Notes: a model not told the origin generated them from the letters alone. A stretch of DNA of 64,000 bases from Longitalea luteola (GCF_017356035.1 NZ_JAFIQX010000007.1:124001-188000); one strand, 5' to 3'; counted from the first letter of the stretch, positions 42,201 through 52,815 are shown. Numbers and translations are program-made.

Positions 42201-45200
42201 ATGCAAAAAAAATCAATTGGTTCCGGATTTTCTATGCCCTGCCTGGCCGTATTTACAGAACGGTTGCCAGAGTTTGGGTGTAGGGGCACCGGAGCGATCA
42301 CCAAAACGTTGCTTCGCGCGATGAAATTGACCATTTTTTTTATTGCCATTGCAGTTTTCTCGGCCCGGGCGGAGGGAACAGCCCAGAACATTACCATCAC
42401 CGGAAAGAACCTGCCGCTGAAGCGGGTTTTTGCTGCGATCGAAAAACAGACGGGTTATGTGATCTTCAATAACAAGCGTGACCTGGATGATTCAAAAACG
42501 GTGACCATAGCGGCCAACAATCTTCCGCTGAAGGATGTGCTGGATATCATCCTCAAAGACGAGCCCCTGGAATATTCCATCACGGGTAGAACAATTGTGC
42601 TGTCGCGCAAGGCGCCGGCGTTGAATACGGATCATCCGGAAATAGCCCGGATACCGATTACAGGAACCGTTGTTGACTCAAAAGGATCGCCGCTCGACAA
42701 TGTTTCTGTAGTGATCAAGGGAAAGAATAAAGTAGGCACGACGACAAATGCGTCGGGCGAATTCAGGATTGAAGCGAACGAAGGCGATATCCTCGTTTTT
42801 TCAATTATCGGCTACCTGGAGCAACAGGTTACCGTGGGAAAGAACACGAATGTAAGTATTACGTTAACGCCAATCGATGCGAAACTCGAAGAAGTGGTTG
42901 TGGTTGGTTATGGTACTACCAAACGCAGAGACCTTACCGGCGCTGTTGCATCGGTAAAACCCGAGGAGATCACCGCCCGGCCTGGTCCCAACCCCATGGA
43001 GTCGCTGCAGGGCAGAGTAGCCGGCCTGGATATTACCCGTTCATCGGGCCAGCCTGGCGCAGGCCTTAATATCCAACTGCGTGGTAACCGATCATTCACC
43101 GCCAGCGGCACCCCATTATTCATTATCAATGGCCTTCCCGGTGATTACGCCACGCTGAACCCGTATGATATCGAATCTATTGAAGTATTGAAAGACGCCT
43201 CTTCCACGGCTATGTATGGTTCTGCCGGTTCGAACGGCGTAATTATTATTACCACCAAAAGTGGTAAAGCAGGAAAATTAAGCATAGATCTCAATACCTA
43301 TTATGGTTATAACGGCTGGTCGGTTACGCCCAAAATGCGTACGGGAAATGCCTACCTGCAAACCAAACGCGATGCGTACAGTTATGTATGGGATGCTGCG
43401 AATAAACAATGGACAAGAACCGGCGCACTCTGGCAATCGGAAGCCAACGATGAAGCCATTTTTGGTTCACAACGGTACGCCACCTTCCAGGAAGGTTATT
43501 TTGCCGATTGGGCAGATCTGTTCCTGCAAAAAAATGCCGCCACCCAAAACTACAGCATAGGCGTTTCAGGCGGCAATGACAAGACCAAAGGCTATATATC
43601 GTTCAACTATACAGATGAAAAAGGGCAATACTATGGCGACCGCTACAAGCTCTTTGCATCTACGATGCGCATAGATCATAAGGTGAGGAACTGGATCACG
43701 ATCGGAAGCAGTCTGCAGGCATCGTATGTAGACAGGGATAAAGCGCAGGACAAACTGGAGAACGCGCTGGTGACCGATCCATTGGCAAGGCCCTATAAAG
43801 CCGACGGAACACTGAACCCTGATCTTGGTAATAACGTATACAACCTGTTGCTGAATAACCAGCCCGGCGTATATGGTAACGTAGATAACAACCTGCGCCT
43901 GTATATAAATCCCTACTTCGAGATCAGGCCATTGAAAGGGCTAAGTTTTTTGTCGCGCCTCAGCACCTGGCTTAATTTCTCCAATACCTACCGGTTCGAT
44001 GGTATAGGTTCAGTGAATTATACGTATACCAATGCCGGTATCGCCAAAGCGGAAGTATTACAAAACCGCCAAACCGGTTATCAATGGGAGAACATCCTGA
44101 CCTATAATTTCAAAGTGGCGAACGACCACGCCTTTACGGTAACAGGAATCACTTCCTGGTATGATAACCGGAATACGAATACGACCATGAACCAGAGCAA
44201 TATCCTGTCGAACAATTTCAAATGGTACAAGTTTACCGGTGATGTAAACACGACAGCGACATCGTCTTATACCATGTCAAGGACATTAGGTTTTATCGGA
44301 CGTTTGAATTATTCATACATGGGTAAATACCTGTTGCAGGCTTCTGTGCGCCGCGATGGATCATCTGTGCTGTATAAAGACAACCGGTGGGATAATTTTC
44401 CGGCAGTTTCTGTGGGCTGGAGAATATCTGACGAAGCGTTCATGGAAGGTACCACCGCCTGGTTGAACAACCTGAAAGTGCGGGTAGGCTGGGGTATTAC
44501 AGGTTCCGCAAAGATCGATCCTTACAGTTCAGTATCCAACCTGGAGTCAACCAATATGTCGCTGGGTGGTGTAACGCAGCCTATTTACCGCAATTCGCAG
44601 TTTATTACAAACCCGGAATTAGGCTGGGAAAAATCGTACAATACGAATATTGGTGTGGATGCGGCCTTCTTCAAGAACCGGATCGACATGTCGTTGGATG
44701 TATATACGACGAAAACGAAAGGCGTTATCTGGAGTGTTACTTCTCCCATCATTTACGGAACATACAGACCCGGTACACAATACCAGACTTTCCTCAATGT
44801 ATGCGAAACGCAGAACAGGGGTATAGAACTCGCATTGAACACCCGTAATATAGTTACCAGGGATTTTACCTGGAATTCATCCGTTGCCTTCTCTTACAAC
44901 AAAGAGAAGATCCTGCAGTTAACAGGTGGCGTTGCCAATAATATTACCAACGATGTGTACTCACTCACCATCGGTCAGCCCATCAGGTCTTTCCGGAATT
45001 ACAAGCTGGATGGCGTATGGCAGATCGGTGAAGAGAATGATGCCGCCGTATTCAACAAACGCCCGGGCGACCTGAAAGTGAATGTTCCGGGTATGACCCG
45101 CCTCGAAGAAGGTGTGTATGTAAAAACAGCGGCGGATGGTACAGAGACTTACTATTATAATGAACTGGCGGCAGCGCAGAAATTCAATCCCGCGCTCACA

Positions 45201-45755
45201 GACGCTGCAAGAAAATATTCATACAGCGCCAACGACTACCAGATCCTGGGTCATAACACGCCCGACTGGTCGCTTGGGTTCCAGAACAGTTTCAGCTACA
45301 AAAATTTCGACCTCACCATCTATTCCTATTTCAGGTGGGGGCAGATGATCAACTACAATATGATGGGCTGGTATCAGCCGAATGCATTTGCCACCAATGC
45401 AAGCCCTTCCAGAACCATTCCTGAGCATTTCAATTACTGGACACCAACAAATCCAACCAACGACTTCCCGGTGATGAATTACCTCGAGACCAGTTCAACC
45501 ATGACAGGTTTTTCAGGTTTGAACTATGTGGATGGGTCTTTCTTCAAGATCAAGAATATTACGCTTGGTTATACATTGCCCAAGGGTTTGTTAGAAAGAA
45601 TGTCCATTCAGCGCTTCCGTTTGTATGGTACTATTACAAACCCGCTGATCATTGCCAGGAGCCATTATTTAAAGAACTATGATCCGGAAATGAACGGTTC
45701 GCTCGAGTATCCACTGACCAAACAGGTTGTAGTGGGCCTGAATGTGACACTTTAA
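42201..45755 (+). CDS. SusC/RagA-type TonB-linked outer-membrane transporter
   Basis: 1184 residues from ATG 42201. They comprise a long basic leader and signal helix (MKLTIFFIAIAVFSARAEG), STN domain (ITGKNLPLKRVFAAIEKQTG, LKDVLDIILKDEPLEYSI), carboxypeptidase-regulatory domain (ITGTVVDSKGSPLDNVSVVI), SusC box VVVVGYGTTKRRDLTGAV, plug (NPMESLQGRVAGLDI, IESIEVLKDASSTAMYGSAG) and a full barrel ending KQVVVGLNVTL. The STN domain shows it signals through the FecR upstream. With SusD it imports oligosaccharides. ATG 42144 would add 19 residues without support. The glycan is probably uronate-rich, judged from neighbouring lyases. Confidence 0.95.
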   Translation: MQKKSIGSGFSMPCLAVFTERLPEFGCRGTGAITKTLLRAMKLTIFFIAIAVFSARAEGTAQNITITGKNLPLKRVFAAIEKQTGYVIFNNKRDLDDSKTVTIAANNLPLKDVLDIILKDEPLEYSITGRTIVLSRKAPALNTDHPEIARIPITGTVVDSKGSPLDNVSVVIKGKNKVGTTTNASGEFRIEANEGDILVFSIIGYLEQQVTVGKNTNVSITLTPIDAKLEEVVVVGYGTTKRRDLTGAVASVKPEEITARPGPNPMESLQGRVAGLDITRSSGQPGAGLNIQLRGNRSFTASGTPLFIINGLPGDYATLNPYDIESIEVLKDASSTAMYGSAGSNGVIIITTKSGKAGKLSIDLNTYYGYNGWSVTPKMRTGNAYLQTKRDAYSYVWDAANKQWTRTGALWQSEANDEAIFGSQRYATFQEGYFADWADLFLQKNAATQNYSIGVSGGNDKTKGYISFNYTDEKGQYYGDRYKLFASTMRIDHKVRNWITIGSSLQASYVDRDKAQDKLENALVTDPLARPYKADGTLNPDLGNNVYNLLLNNQPGVYGNVDNNLRLYINPYFEIRPLKGLSFLSRLSTWLNFSNTYRFDGIGSVNYTYTNAGIAKAEVLQNRQTGYQWENILTYNFKVANDHAFTVTGITSWYDNRNTNTTMNQSNILSNNFKWYKFTGDVNTTATSSYTMSRTLGFIGRLNYSYMGKYLLQASVRRDGSSVLYKDNRWDNFPAVSVGWRISDEAFMEGTTAWLNNLKVRVGWGITGSAKIDPYSSVSNLESTNMSLGGVTQPIYRNSQFITNPELGWEKSYNTNIGVDAAFFKNRIDMSLDVYTTKTKGVIWSVTSPIIYGTYRPGTQYQTFLNVCETQNRGIELALNTRNIVTRDFTWNSSVAFSYNKEKILQLTGGVANNITNDVYSLTIGQPIRSFRNYKLDGVWQIGEENDAAVFNKRPGDLKVNVPGMTRLEEGVYVKTAADGTETYYYNELAAAQKFNPALTDAARKYSYSANDYQILGHNTPDWSLGFQNSFSYKNFDLTIYSYFRWGQMINYNMMGWYQPNAFATNASPSRTIPEHFNYWTPTNPTNDFPVMNYLETSSTMTGFSGLNYVDGSFFKIKNITLGYTLPKGLLERMSIQRFRLYGTITNPLIIARSHYLKNYDPEMNGSLEYPLTKQVVVGLNVTL

Positions 45756-45762
45756 TTGTAGA

Positions 45763-47847
45763 ATGATTAAAAACAGCGTTATGAAATTGAAGAAATTAAA
45801 TAGACTATTCTATAAATCCCTGTTAGGTTTAACCATAGCAGTTTCCGTTTCCGCCTGTAAACTCGACGAATATAACCCCGTGTCTTTATCGGAGCAGGAT
45901 GTGCTCAAAAAGTTCAACGACTGGAAGGCGTATCAGTCAAACTGTTATACCGGTCTTTGGGGATCACTTATTGGCATGCCTTACGGGATCGTTTCTGAAG
46001 CCGGTACCGATCTGTGGACATTCCCTTATGGCAATCACAACCAGTACCGCGATGTGATCGCTTACGAGGAATTTACCATCAATTCCGGTGTGGTGAGAAA
46101 CACCTGGGATTTTGCCTGGGGCTCCATCAAGGATTGCAACAAAACCATTCAACTCTCGGAACAGCTCGAAGATGGCGATGCCAATGAAATTAAAGTGCTG
46201 GTAGCAGAAGCCCAGTTGCTGAGAGCCTACTATTATTCAGTACTGGTGGCCCAGTTTGGCGAAATTCCATTGATAACAGTGGATGATCCTATTAAAAATC
46301 TGAACCCCACCCGCAATAGCGTTCCTGAAATATATGGACAGATCGTTTCCGATCTACGGTCTGCATTCAATAATCTGCCGGTGACGCCGCTTGACAACAA
46401 CCTGCAACGGGTAACCAAGAAGTCGGCGTTGGGACTGCTTGCGCGTGTATATGCACAGGGAGCCGGGGAAGGATTGAGTGAAGGCGGAAAATCATATTGG
46501 CTACGGGCGAAAGAGTGTGCCGACAGTCTGATCAACGGTATGGGAACCTACAATGCAGTACTGTATGATGATTTTGCCAAAGTGTTCGCTTCGGCCAATA
46601 ACAGGAACAACCTGGAAGCGTTGTTCACCGCTTATGGCCTCAATCCATACAGTGAATCTTACGACTATGCAACCGGTAATACAAAACCCAATCTGTACCT
46701 GCATTATTATCCCAAACTGGATGATGCCTTTGGAACGGGGAAATTGCTGAAAAGGGGGGTGAACTCAAATACATCAAATGCGTATTATGGACGTTTGAAC
46801 CAGCAGTTCATAGCGCCCACCAAATACCTCATAAATTGCTTTAATGCCAATTATGATAAACGTTGGGAGAATACATTTGTAACGGCATTTACCAACTATT
46901 CAGGCACGCAGGCCATTGCCAGCCTTGGCACCGGTGTTCCTGCTCCGGCCAATGTTACGTACAGTGCGGCAACCGTTACACTGACGGCTGATATATGTAA
47001 TGATTTTGGCATTGATCTTTCGCATGTAGGAAAGAAGATCTATCCGTATGTAGATGTGAATGCCCGCAATGCTTCCCGGAATGCAACCTGGCAATATATT
47101 CCCAAGGTATGGGAGAAAGGGGCTGTTTCAGGTTCAGCAGCTGATCTGAGGGATGTAGCCAATGCCAATGTGCATCCTTATCCACTGACGGAAGATGAGA
47201 ACAGGTTTTTTGCATACCTGAGCAAAGAGCCGCTGAGTGCAACCGATAAAAACAAACGCAGTTATGTTACGGTGAATATCGACGATCTCTTCGATATGGC
47301 AGCAGATCCTTCCGGCAGCACCTATAAGACCGTTACCTCAACCAATGGCTTGAAGCCACCGGCCCTGGCAAACCTGTTCCCTGCAATGCATAAGTTCAAT
47401 AGTAATTTCGATGGCGGCTGGCTGGGTGGTAATTTCCAGCAAAAGCTGGGTAATATTATGATCATGCGGATGGCCGAAGTATATTTAATAGCTGCGGAAG
47501 CCACCCTTCATGTTAATGCAGGCGATGGAGCGGCTGCTGCCCAATACCTGAATGTATTGCGCAGACGCGCCACCCGCAATCCTGCCGACTTCACCACCGG
47601 CACCGGCATGCAATTGACAACGGCTACTATGAACGATGTATTTGACGAATACGCCCGTGAATTGTGCGGTGAGTATAACCGGTGGGCCCTGCTGAAGCGC
47701 AATAAAGCCTTCGAAAGCCGGTTACAGACATACAATAAAACCGCTTTCGCCAATTTTGTTCCTTCCAAACATTATAAACGTCCGATCCCGTTTGTATTCC
47801 TGAACCAGATCAATAATGCCAACGAATTCGGAAACAATGGTTATTAG
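45763..47847 (+). CDS. SusD/RagB-type glycan-binding lipoprotein
   Basis: 694 residues with a lipoprotein signal (LLGLTIAVSVSAC) and SusD features: early region SEQDVLKKFNDWKAYQSN, the TPR-like helix motif VLVAEAQLLRAYYYSVLVAQFGEIP, KKSALGLLARVYAQG, and a C-terminal RMAEVYLIAAEATL...YLNVLRRRA...DEYARELCGEYNRW. It caps the SusC barrel 8 bp upstream and hands oligosaccharide to it. ATG 45781 is an alternative start just before the signal. At 694 residues it is longer than the ~500-600 typical. Confidence 0.95.
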   Translation: MIKNSVMKLKKLNRLFYKSLLGLTIAVSVSACKLDEYNPVSLSEQDVLKKFNDWKAYQSNCYTGLWGSLIGMPYGIVSEAGTDLWTFPYGNHNQYRDVIAYEEFTINSGVVRNTWDFAWGSIKDCNKTIQLSEQLEDGDANEIKVLVAEAQLLRAYYYSVLVAQFGEIPLITVDDPIKNLNPTRNSVPEIYGQIVSDLRSAFNNLPVTPLDNNLQRVTKKSALGLLARVYAQGAGEGLSEGGKSYWLRAKECADSLINGMGTYNAVLYDDFAKVFASANNRNNLEALFTAYGLNPYSESYDYATGNTKPNLYLHYYPKLDDAFGTGKLLKRGVNSNTSNAYYGRLNQQFIAPTKYLINCFNANYDKRWENTFVTAFTNYSGTQAIASLGTGVPAPANVTYSAATVTLTADICNDFGIDLSHVGKKIYPYVDVNARNASRNATWQYIPKVWEKGAVSGSAADLRDVANANVHPYPLTEDENRFFAYLSKEPLSATDKNKRSYVTVNIDDLFDMAADPSGSTYKTVTSTNGLKPPALANLFPAMHKFNSNFDGGWLGGNFQQKLGNIMIMRMAEVYLIAAEATLHVNAGDGAAAAQYLNVLRRRATRNPADFTTGTGMQLTTATMNDVFDEYARELCGEYNRWALLKRNKAFESRLQTYNKTAFANFVPSKHYKRPIPFVFLNQINNANEFGNNGY

Positions 47848-47895
47848 TTAGCAGACATTATGTTTCATGTTCCGGCAGGTTGGGCCGGAACTCCA

Positions 47896-47927
47896 ATAAA
47901 AAAGGATCGCGCAGGCGATCCTTTTTT
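47896..47927. terminator. Bidirectional terminator between susD and polysaccharide lyase
   Basis: The stem GGATCGC / GCGATCC with a GCAG loop is flanked by A6 and T6, so it can end both convergent transcripts. Confidence 0.9.
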
Positions 47928-47944
47928 AGTTCTGGGTACTGTCG

Positions 47945-49186
47945 TTATCTTACGATAGTGAATGTAATGGTTCTTGAGGCGCCGGCAGTGCCACTGGCAT
48001 TATCCGAAGAGTAGGGAGTAGCTTTCAGTGTATAAGTGCCCACTGGTGGTGGATTCCAGTTGCCATAGTAGAAGTTGCCATAACCGTCATCGCCATGCAA
48101 TGCAAAGGGCGATCTGTTATCTGTGTAGGAGTCGCTTTGCTGGCCGCTTAATTCCAGCTTAACGCTGCCCACTTCCCCCGAGGTAACTGCACGGATATTC
48201 ACTTTTTCGAGGTCAAGTGCAGAAAGATCGATCGTTTGTCCATTGCTGATCGACTGCACATCGTCTTCTGTGGCGGAATTAACCAGTTTGAAGTCGGTAA
48301 CGCTCATCCCGGTAGTCGTGCTGCCTGAACTGGATGAAGATGGTTTGGTGCCACTCGGCGTGGGTTCCATATCGTCGTAAGTAGCATACTGGTTACCCAT
48401 TTTGATATCGTCGTAATACAATACCCTTGAGCTGGTGGAAGAAGTGCCGCTGCCGTTCCAGGTGGATTTGTAAATGCCGAATTTCATATTCGGGATATCG
48501 AAATCATCCCCGACTTTATACATATTGGCACCAACATAGTGCATGACCTTTTCACCATCGATCCACATTTCAATTAAACCGTCTGAGTAGGCAGAGTGTT
48601 TGATGTGCATAACATAAGAACGCCATCTGTCTTTTACCCAGGCGCCCAGGGGATGCCATTTACCCAGTATTCGCATATAAAGACGGTCTTCTAATATGCG
48701 AAGGCAAAGTGCCGGTGTTTCGCCGCCGCCCTGGTGCCATTGCGTGATCACATCGTCTTCATCGTCATATTTGAATTTATCCGACGGGGCATATATCGCA
48801 TATGCATACCAGCGGTTCAGATTGGCGGAAAAAGGAAAGAAGCTGATCTCGGCCCTGGTTCCGCCATTCGTTTCAGGATCACTGTTCCTTAATTCAAAAC
48901 GAGCCGATTTTAGTCCCTGGTAACAATGGGTAGTTGCGGCGGTAATTCCATAAGAGGTGGACTTTTGAACGCTTACACTGTGGCTGAAAAAGCTGCTGCC
49001 ATCGATATTGTCGGCCCAAAGTAGATTGCTCAGTGATTCAATGGAAGCGGTACGATTCAAGATGTCAGACTGAGGCTCATCGGTCGCATCCGATATTTCT
49101 TTGTTGCAGGATACGATAAATGCCATAAACAAGGAGGCGGCCACTAACCCGGTAGTGTTACGGGAGAAATTGTTTTTTTTGTTCAT
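47945..49186 (-). CDS. Polysaccharide lyase (heparin-lyase-I-like) lipoprotein
   Basis: 413 residues with a lipoprotein signal (LVAASLFMAFIVSC), a beta-jelly-roll catalytic domain at about 50-265 (SARFELRNSDPETNGGTRAE, DVITQWHQGGGE, RWRSYVMHIKHSAYSDGLIE, FGIYKSTWNGSG), a Ser/Gly/Thr linker (PSSSSSGSTTTG) and a C-terminal beta-sandwich (TDFKLVNSATEDD to ASRTITFTIV). This matches the heparin-lyase-like polysaccharide lyases that cleave uronate-containing glycans. It faces susD across a bidirectional terminator and is likely part of the same utilisation locus. Confidence 0.87.
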   Translation of the reverse strand: MNKKNNFSRNTTGLVAASLFMAFIVSCNKEISDATDEPQSDILNRTASIESLSNLLWADNIDGSSFFSHSVSVQKSTSYGITAATTHCYQGLKSARFELRNSDPETNGGTRAEISFFPFSANLNRWYAYAIYAPSDKFKYDDEDDVITQWHQGGGETPALCLRILEDRLYMRILGKWHPLGAWVKDRWRSYVMHIKHSAYSDGLIEMWIDGEKVMHYVGANMYKVGDDFDIPNMKFGIYKSTWNGSGTSSTSSRVLYYDDIKMGNQYATYDDMEPTPSGTKPSSSSSGSTTTGMSVTDFKLVNSATEDDVQSISNGQTIDLSALDLEKVNIRAVTSGEVGSVKLELSGQQSDSYTDNRSPFALHGDDGYGNFYYGNWNPPPVGTYTLKATPYSSDNASGTAGASRTITFTIVR

Positions 49187-49788
49187 CAGTTTTTCATTTG
49201 AGGTTAATAATGGTAAATCTTTCCCTCATCGCATTACAGGAACACTTGTCTGTAATACGTCAGAGTATTTTTGTAAAATGTAAACACTGCACAACACCCC
49301 AGGATGCAAACAGATCATGGCAAGACCTGCTTTGCCCGGGCATTATGTAATGGTTTTGCCGAACCGTGGGAAACTCATTAATGATCTCCGGAAAAAGAAA
49401 TCGAATTGACCGTTTAGCCGTTCATAACTGTTATAGTGAAAATAAAGTCTGTTGGGAGCTGTCGAATAGACGTCCCTTTTACTTTTTCTTACGGTAGCGT
49501 GGAGGGGTGGTTGTAGGTTAGTTTGGATTAACTTCCTTTAGCTTAAGTAAAGAATGCGGAAAAGGTAGTATTAAATATAAAAAGGACCAAAAGAAAAGGA
49601 TGAAAAAGCTTATTCGGGCAAGAAAAGGTCCGTTATGAGGAAACCCACCCTGCCGTTTAACCGGTGCGTTTCAGTGCCGGCGGCGCATCTAAAATCTTAA
49701 GCAGTCACCATTTTTACTTATATACTCACCATGACGCCCCAGTCAATTCACGTGATCTTTGCCTTGTAAATCAAAGCAATCGAAACGT
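49187..49788. other. Gene-free divergent regulatory region
   Basis: In about 600 bp between the divergent lyase and SDR genes I find no supported gene, RNA or clear repeat. Promoters for both genes should lie here. ATCTTTGCC at about 49755 resembles a -7 element for the SDR gene. Confidence 0.4.
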
Positions 49789-50550
49789 ATGAACAATACA
49801 AACAAAATCGCACTGATCACCGGCGGCAGCCGCGGATTGGGAAAGAACGAAGCAATGACCCTGGCCAGACATGGGCATGATGTAATTATTACATATAATA
49901 ACCGTAAGGAAGATGCGGATAAAGTGGTAGCCGACATCAATGGACTGGGCCGTAAAGCGGCAGCGCTGCAGTTAAATACCGCAGAAGCGAAAACATTTAA
50001 CGCATTTAAGGACCAGCTTACCGGTCTGTTACAGGAAAAATGGAATACCAGCCGGTTTCATTTTTTGATCAACAACGCTGGCATCGACTGGGCTGCTCCG
50101 TTTGGGCAAAGCACAGAAGAACAGCTGGATACACTTTATAATATTCACTTTAAAGGGGTGTATCTCCTGAGCCAGACCCTGGTGCCTATGATGAATGATG
50201 GCGGCCGTATCGTGAACACCTCAACGGGTTTGGCAAGATTTACCACGCCCGGGTATGCGGCCTATGCATCCATGAAAGGCGCTATTGAAACGCTCACCAG
50301 GTACATGGCCAAGGAATTGGGCCAGCGCAGGATCAACGTCAATATGGTGGCGCCCGGCATCATAGAGACGGACTTTACGGCTGCTGCCCGGCAACATGAA
50401 GGGCTGGTGGAATTTATTTCCAGTCAGACGGCACTGGGCCGTATCGGTCAGCCCGACGATATAGGTGGCGTAGTAGCCTTCCTGTGCTCCGAGGAAGCCC
50501 GTTGGGTAACCGCGCAACGCATAGAAGCATCGGGCGGAATGTTCCTGTAA
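49789..50550 (+). CDS. Short-chain dehydrogenase/reductase
   Basis: 253 residues with the NAD(P) site TGGSRGLG (11-18), NNAG (95-98), catalytic Ser145 and Tyr159-x-x-x-Lys163, and the usual end (ALGRIGQPDDIGGVVAFLCS). It catalyses NAD(P)-linked oxidoreduction of an alcohol or ketone, perhaps a sugar or 3-oxoacyl substrate; specificity is not readable. ATG 49789 opens the Rossmann fold; the in-frame start at 49759 adds ten basic residues without support. A terminator follows. Confidence 0.9.
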   Translation: MNNTNKIALITGGSRGLGKNEAMTLARHGHDVIITYNNRKEDADKVVADINGLGRKAAALQLNTAEAKTFNAFKDQLTGLLQEKWNTSRFHFLINNAGIDWAAPFGQSTEEQLDTLYNIHFKGVYLLSQTLVPMMNDGGRIVNTSTGLARFTTPGYAAYASMKGAIETLTRYMAKELGQRRINVNMVAPGIIETDFTAAARQHEGLVEFISSQTALGRIGQPDDIGGVVAFLCSEEARWVTAQRIEASGGMFL

Positions 50551-50652
50551 ATCGACCATTCACAGATCTGACGGTATGTATAATTTTCAATATTATAAAC
50601 AGACTATTGTTGATATTATACCGTAGAAGATGTTCCATGGCTTATAAAACTG

Positions 50653-50687
50653 AAAAGGCTTTCTGATGTTTCGGGGAGCCTTTTTAT
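50653..50687 (+). terminator. Terminator after the SDR gene
   Basis: The stem AAAAGGCT / AGCCTTTT with a 16-nt loop ends in a T-run. It lies about 100 bp past the SDR stop and also faces the convergent ligD 3' end. Confidence 0.7.
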
Positions 50688-50739
50688 AGTAGCTAAGAAT
50701 TACTAACGCCGGGTAACATGCCTGTTGTTGCATTCTTCC

Positions 50740-52815
50740 TTAGATCTTTTCAAGCCCCTTATTATTCGCAGCAATAATTTTCGCATCCCCGAGCTTCAAC
50801 CACAGATCGCCTTTTTTTCGCAGTCTTGCCCGGATGGTTTCCATGGTAAAGGAATACCGGTCAAGACCCTTCCTTACCTCTTTCCATTCAAGCGGCGTAC
50901 TAACCAAAGGTTGATGATAGGGGCGAATGGAGTAGGGGGCCGCTAACGTATCTGCGTAGTCGTTCTGTCCGGCGTCAATATATACTTTATCATCGCGGTT
51001 ATTGATGGATTCCTGCCGCGTGCTGATGCCAGGCACGAGTGAATGGATCTCATCCGCCAGCCTGTATGCCAGCGCACGCGCCTGCTTAAAGTTGAAATGG
51101 CTGCAGGGAATATAAACATGCATTCCGGTTTTGCCGCTGGTCTTTACAAAACCGGTCAGCCGGCGTTTGTCAAGCAGTTCTTTCGTTGCCATGGCTACCT
51201 CGATGGTTTGTGCAAATCCCTTTGCTTCTGCTTTCGCCAGTTGTTCGTTTTTTAGATCTTTGTCAATCGTAGGGTCAAGGTCAAGCCATAAATAATCAGG
51301 CTCTTCAATATGAGCGGTGCGTGATGCCCATATATTCACATCCACACAGCCCAGGTCAACCAGGTAGATCAGCGTCTCGAGGTTATTACATACCAGGTAA
51401 TCTATCTGTGTTCGCTTGCCGGCTTTTTTAACCCGGCGTTTGTCGGTAAATACCGCAGCGCAACCCGGCTGCCGGTGCTCCATATCCTTGATGAATGTTC
51501 TTGGGCCGCCGGCATGGGTTAGTTTGAGGTTGAGCGACTGCGGACGGTCTTTCAGGTAAGGCAGGATGTAGCCTGATATTTCACTGTAATAGATCAACAG
51601 CTTGCCCTTGGGCACGCCTTCCCATAATTCCCGTTCCAGGTTATGTACGGGAATGGTGCAATTCGGCATTTCAAACGGCTGCCAGTGGGCGGCTTCCTGC
51701 TCTTTATCTACTTTTTCCCAGCCACTGTCTTCATTGAGATAAATTGGCTTCTTCTTAGCCGGGCTTTTTGTTTTGACAGGCTCTTTCTTTTTTCGCGGTT
51801 TGCTTTTGGCGGGTACTGTGTCAGCCATTTTTTCAGCCGCGGTTTCGTTGATGTTTTTGATCAGCGGAATGATCACGTCTTTCGGATCTTTATCTTCCCG
51901 GAATCCCTTCCAGGTAGCCGGCTTTCTGATCCTGCCCGATTCGGTCATTTCGGCGTATTCAAAATGGGCTACCAACTCGGGTTTCACCCAGTGAATGACC
52001 GCGCCTTTCGTGTCGAGCACCTTGTTCATGAACGGCGTTTTACTGATCTCGCGTGCTTTTAGCTGCTTCAGGATACCGGGCATTTCCTTTTCTTTAAAGC
52101 CGCCGCCGCTGCGGCCAAGCCAGATAAGTTTTCCTTTATCATAAGCGCCGAACAGGATCGATCGAAAATGCCTGGCTTTATCGCTTTCTGCCCAGCCGCC
52201 GATCACAAATTCATCTATCTGCTTTACCGGAAATTTTAACCAGTTGTAGCTGCGGTCGTCTTGTATATATTCACTTTCCTTTCTTTTCGCAATAACGCCT
52301 TCCCATCTTTTTTCTTTCATCAGGTGGAACAGCGCTTCCCCATCATCAAAGGAGTCGCTGAAACGGATGATGTCGTTCCCTGCCGTGAGTTCCTGTAGTA
52401 TGCTTTTGCGGGTAGTTAAGGGCAGTCTGGTGAGATCATAACCATCGAGATATAGTATGTCGAACACATAATAACTGATGGGTGTATCCTGTCCATTGTA
52501 CAATTGAACCAGGTTGAATCGCGGATGGCCTGCGGCATCAAAGACCACCACTTCGCCATCAAGTATCATATTCCGGTTCAGGGCCCTGAGGGCGTCTGTT
52601 ATCAGTGGATACCTGTTCGTGTAGTTCAATCCACCCCGGGAGTCGAGGCGCAGTTTTTTCTTGTTGACAAAGGCGATGATCCGGTAGCCGTCCCACTTAA
52701 CTTCGTAGAGGTATTGCTCATTATTTGTAATGCCTTCAGAAAGAGTAGCCAGCATAGGCCGCACAGCATCGGGCATGGCCGATCTTTTGCCTTGTTTGTA
52801 CACTGCAGGTCCCAT
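50740..52815 (-). CDS. ligD: LigD-type ATP-dependent DNA ligase/polymerase
   Basis: 691 residues: N-terminal ligase domain with adenylation Lys40 in YEVKWDGYRI, then LDGEVVVFD and EGVIAKRKES, an OB-fold part to about 320, a Lys/Pro-rich linker, and a C-terminal archaeo-eukaryotic primase-type polymerase domain at about 380-680 (LLIYYSEISGYILPYL, DYLWLDLDP metal site, VKTSGKTGMHVYIPC). The phosphoesterase domain found in many LigD proteins is missing. It acts in Ku-dependent end joining, but no ku gene is in the window. The order is ligase-polymerase. Confidence 0.93.
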   Translation of the reverse strand: MGPAVYKQGKRSAMPDAVRPMLATLSEGITNNEQYLYEVKWDGYRIIAFVNKKKLRLDSRGGLNYTNRYPLITDALRALNRNMILDGEVVVFDAAGHPRFNLVQLYNGQDTPISYYVFDILYLDGYDLTRLPLTTRKSILQELTAGNDIIRFSDSFDDGEALFHLMKEKRWEGVIAKRKESEYIQDDRSYNWLKFPVKQIDEFVIGGWAESDKARHFRSILFGAYDKGKLIWLGRSGGGFKEKEMPGILKQLKAREISKTPFMNKVLDTKGAVIHWVKPELVAHFEYAEMTESGRIRKPATWKGFREDKDPKDVIIPLIKNINETAAEKMADTVPAKSKPRKKKEPVKTKSPAKKKPIYLNEDSGWEKVDKEQEAAHWQPFEMPNCTIPVHNLERELWEGVPKGKLLIYYSEISGYILPYLKDRPQSLNLKLTHAGGPRTFIKDMEHRQPGCAAVFTDKRRVKKAGKRTQIDYLVCNNLETLIYLVDLGCVDVNIWASRTAHIEEPDYLWLDLDPTIDKDLKNEQLAKAEAKGFAQTIEVAMATKELLDKRRLTGFVKTSGKTGMHVYIPCSHFNFKQARALAYRLADEIHSLVPGISTRQESINNRDDKVYIDAGQNDYADTLAAPYSIRPYHQPLVSTPLEWKEVRKGLDRYSFTMETIRARLRKKGDLWLKLGDAKIIAANNKGLEKI

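Noticed and set aside
42092-42283. Alternative frame at the start of susC (ending YRTVARVWV) overlapping the A8 run
   Set aside because: Considered as a sign of a frameshift in the SusC leader, but the chosen frame already gives a continuous leader and signal peptide.
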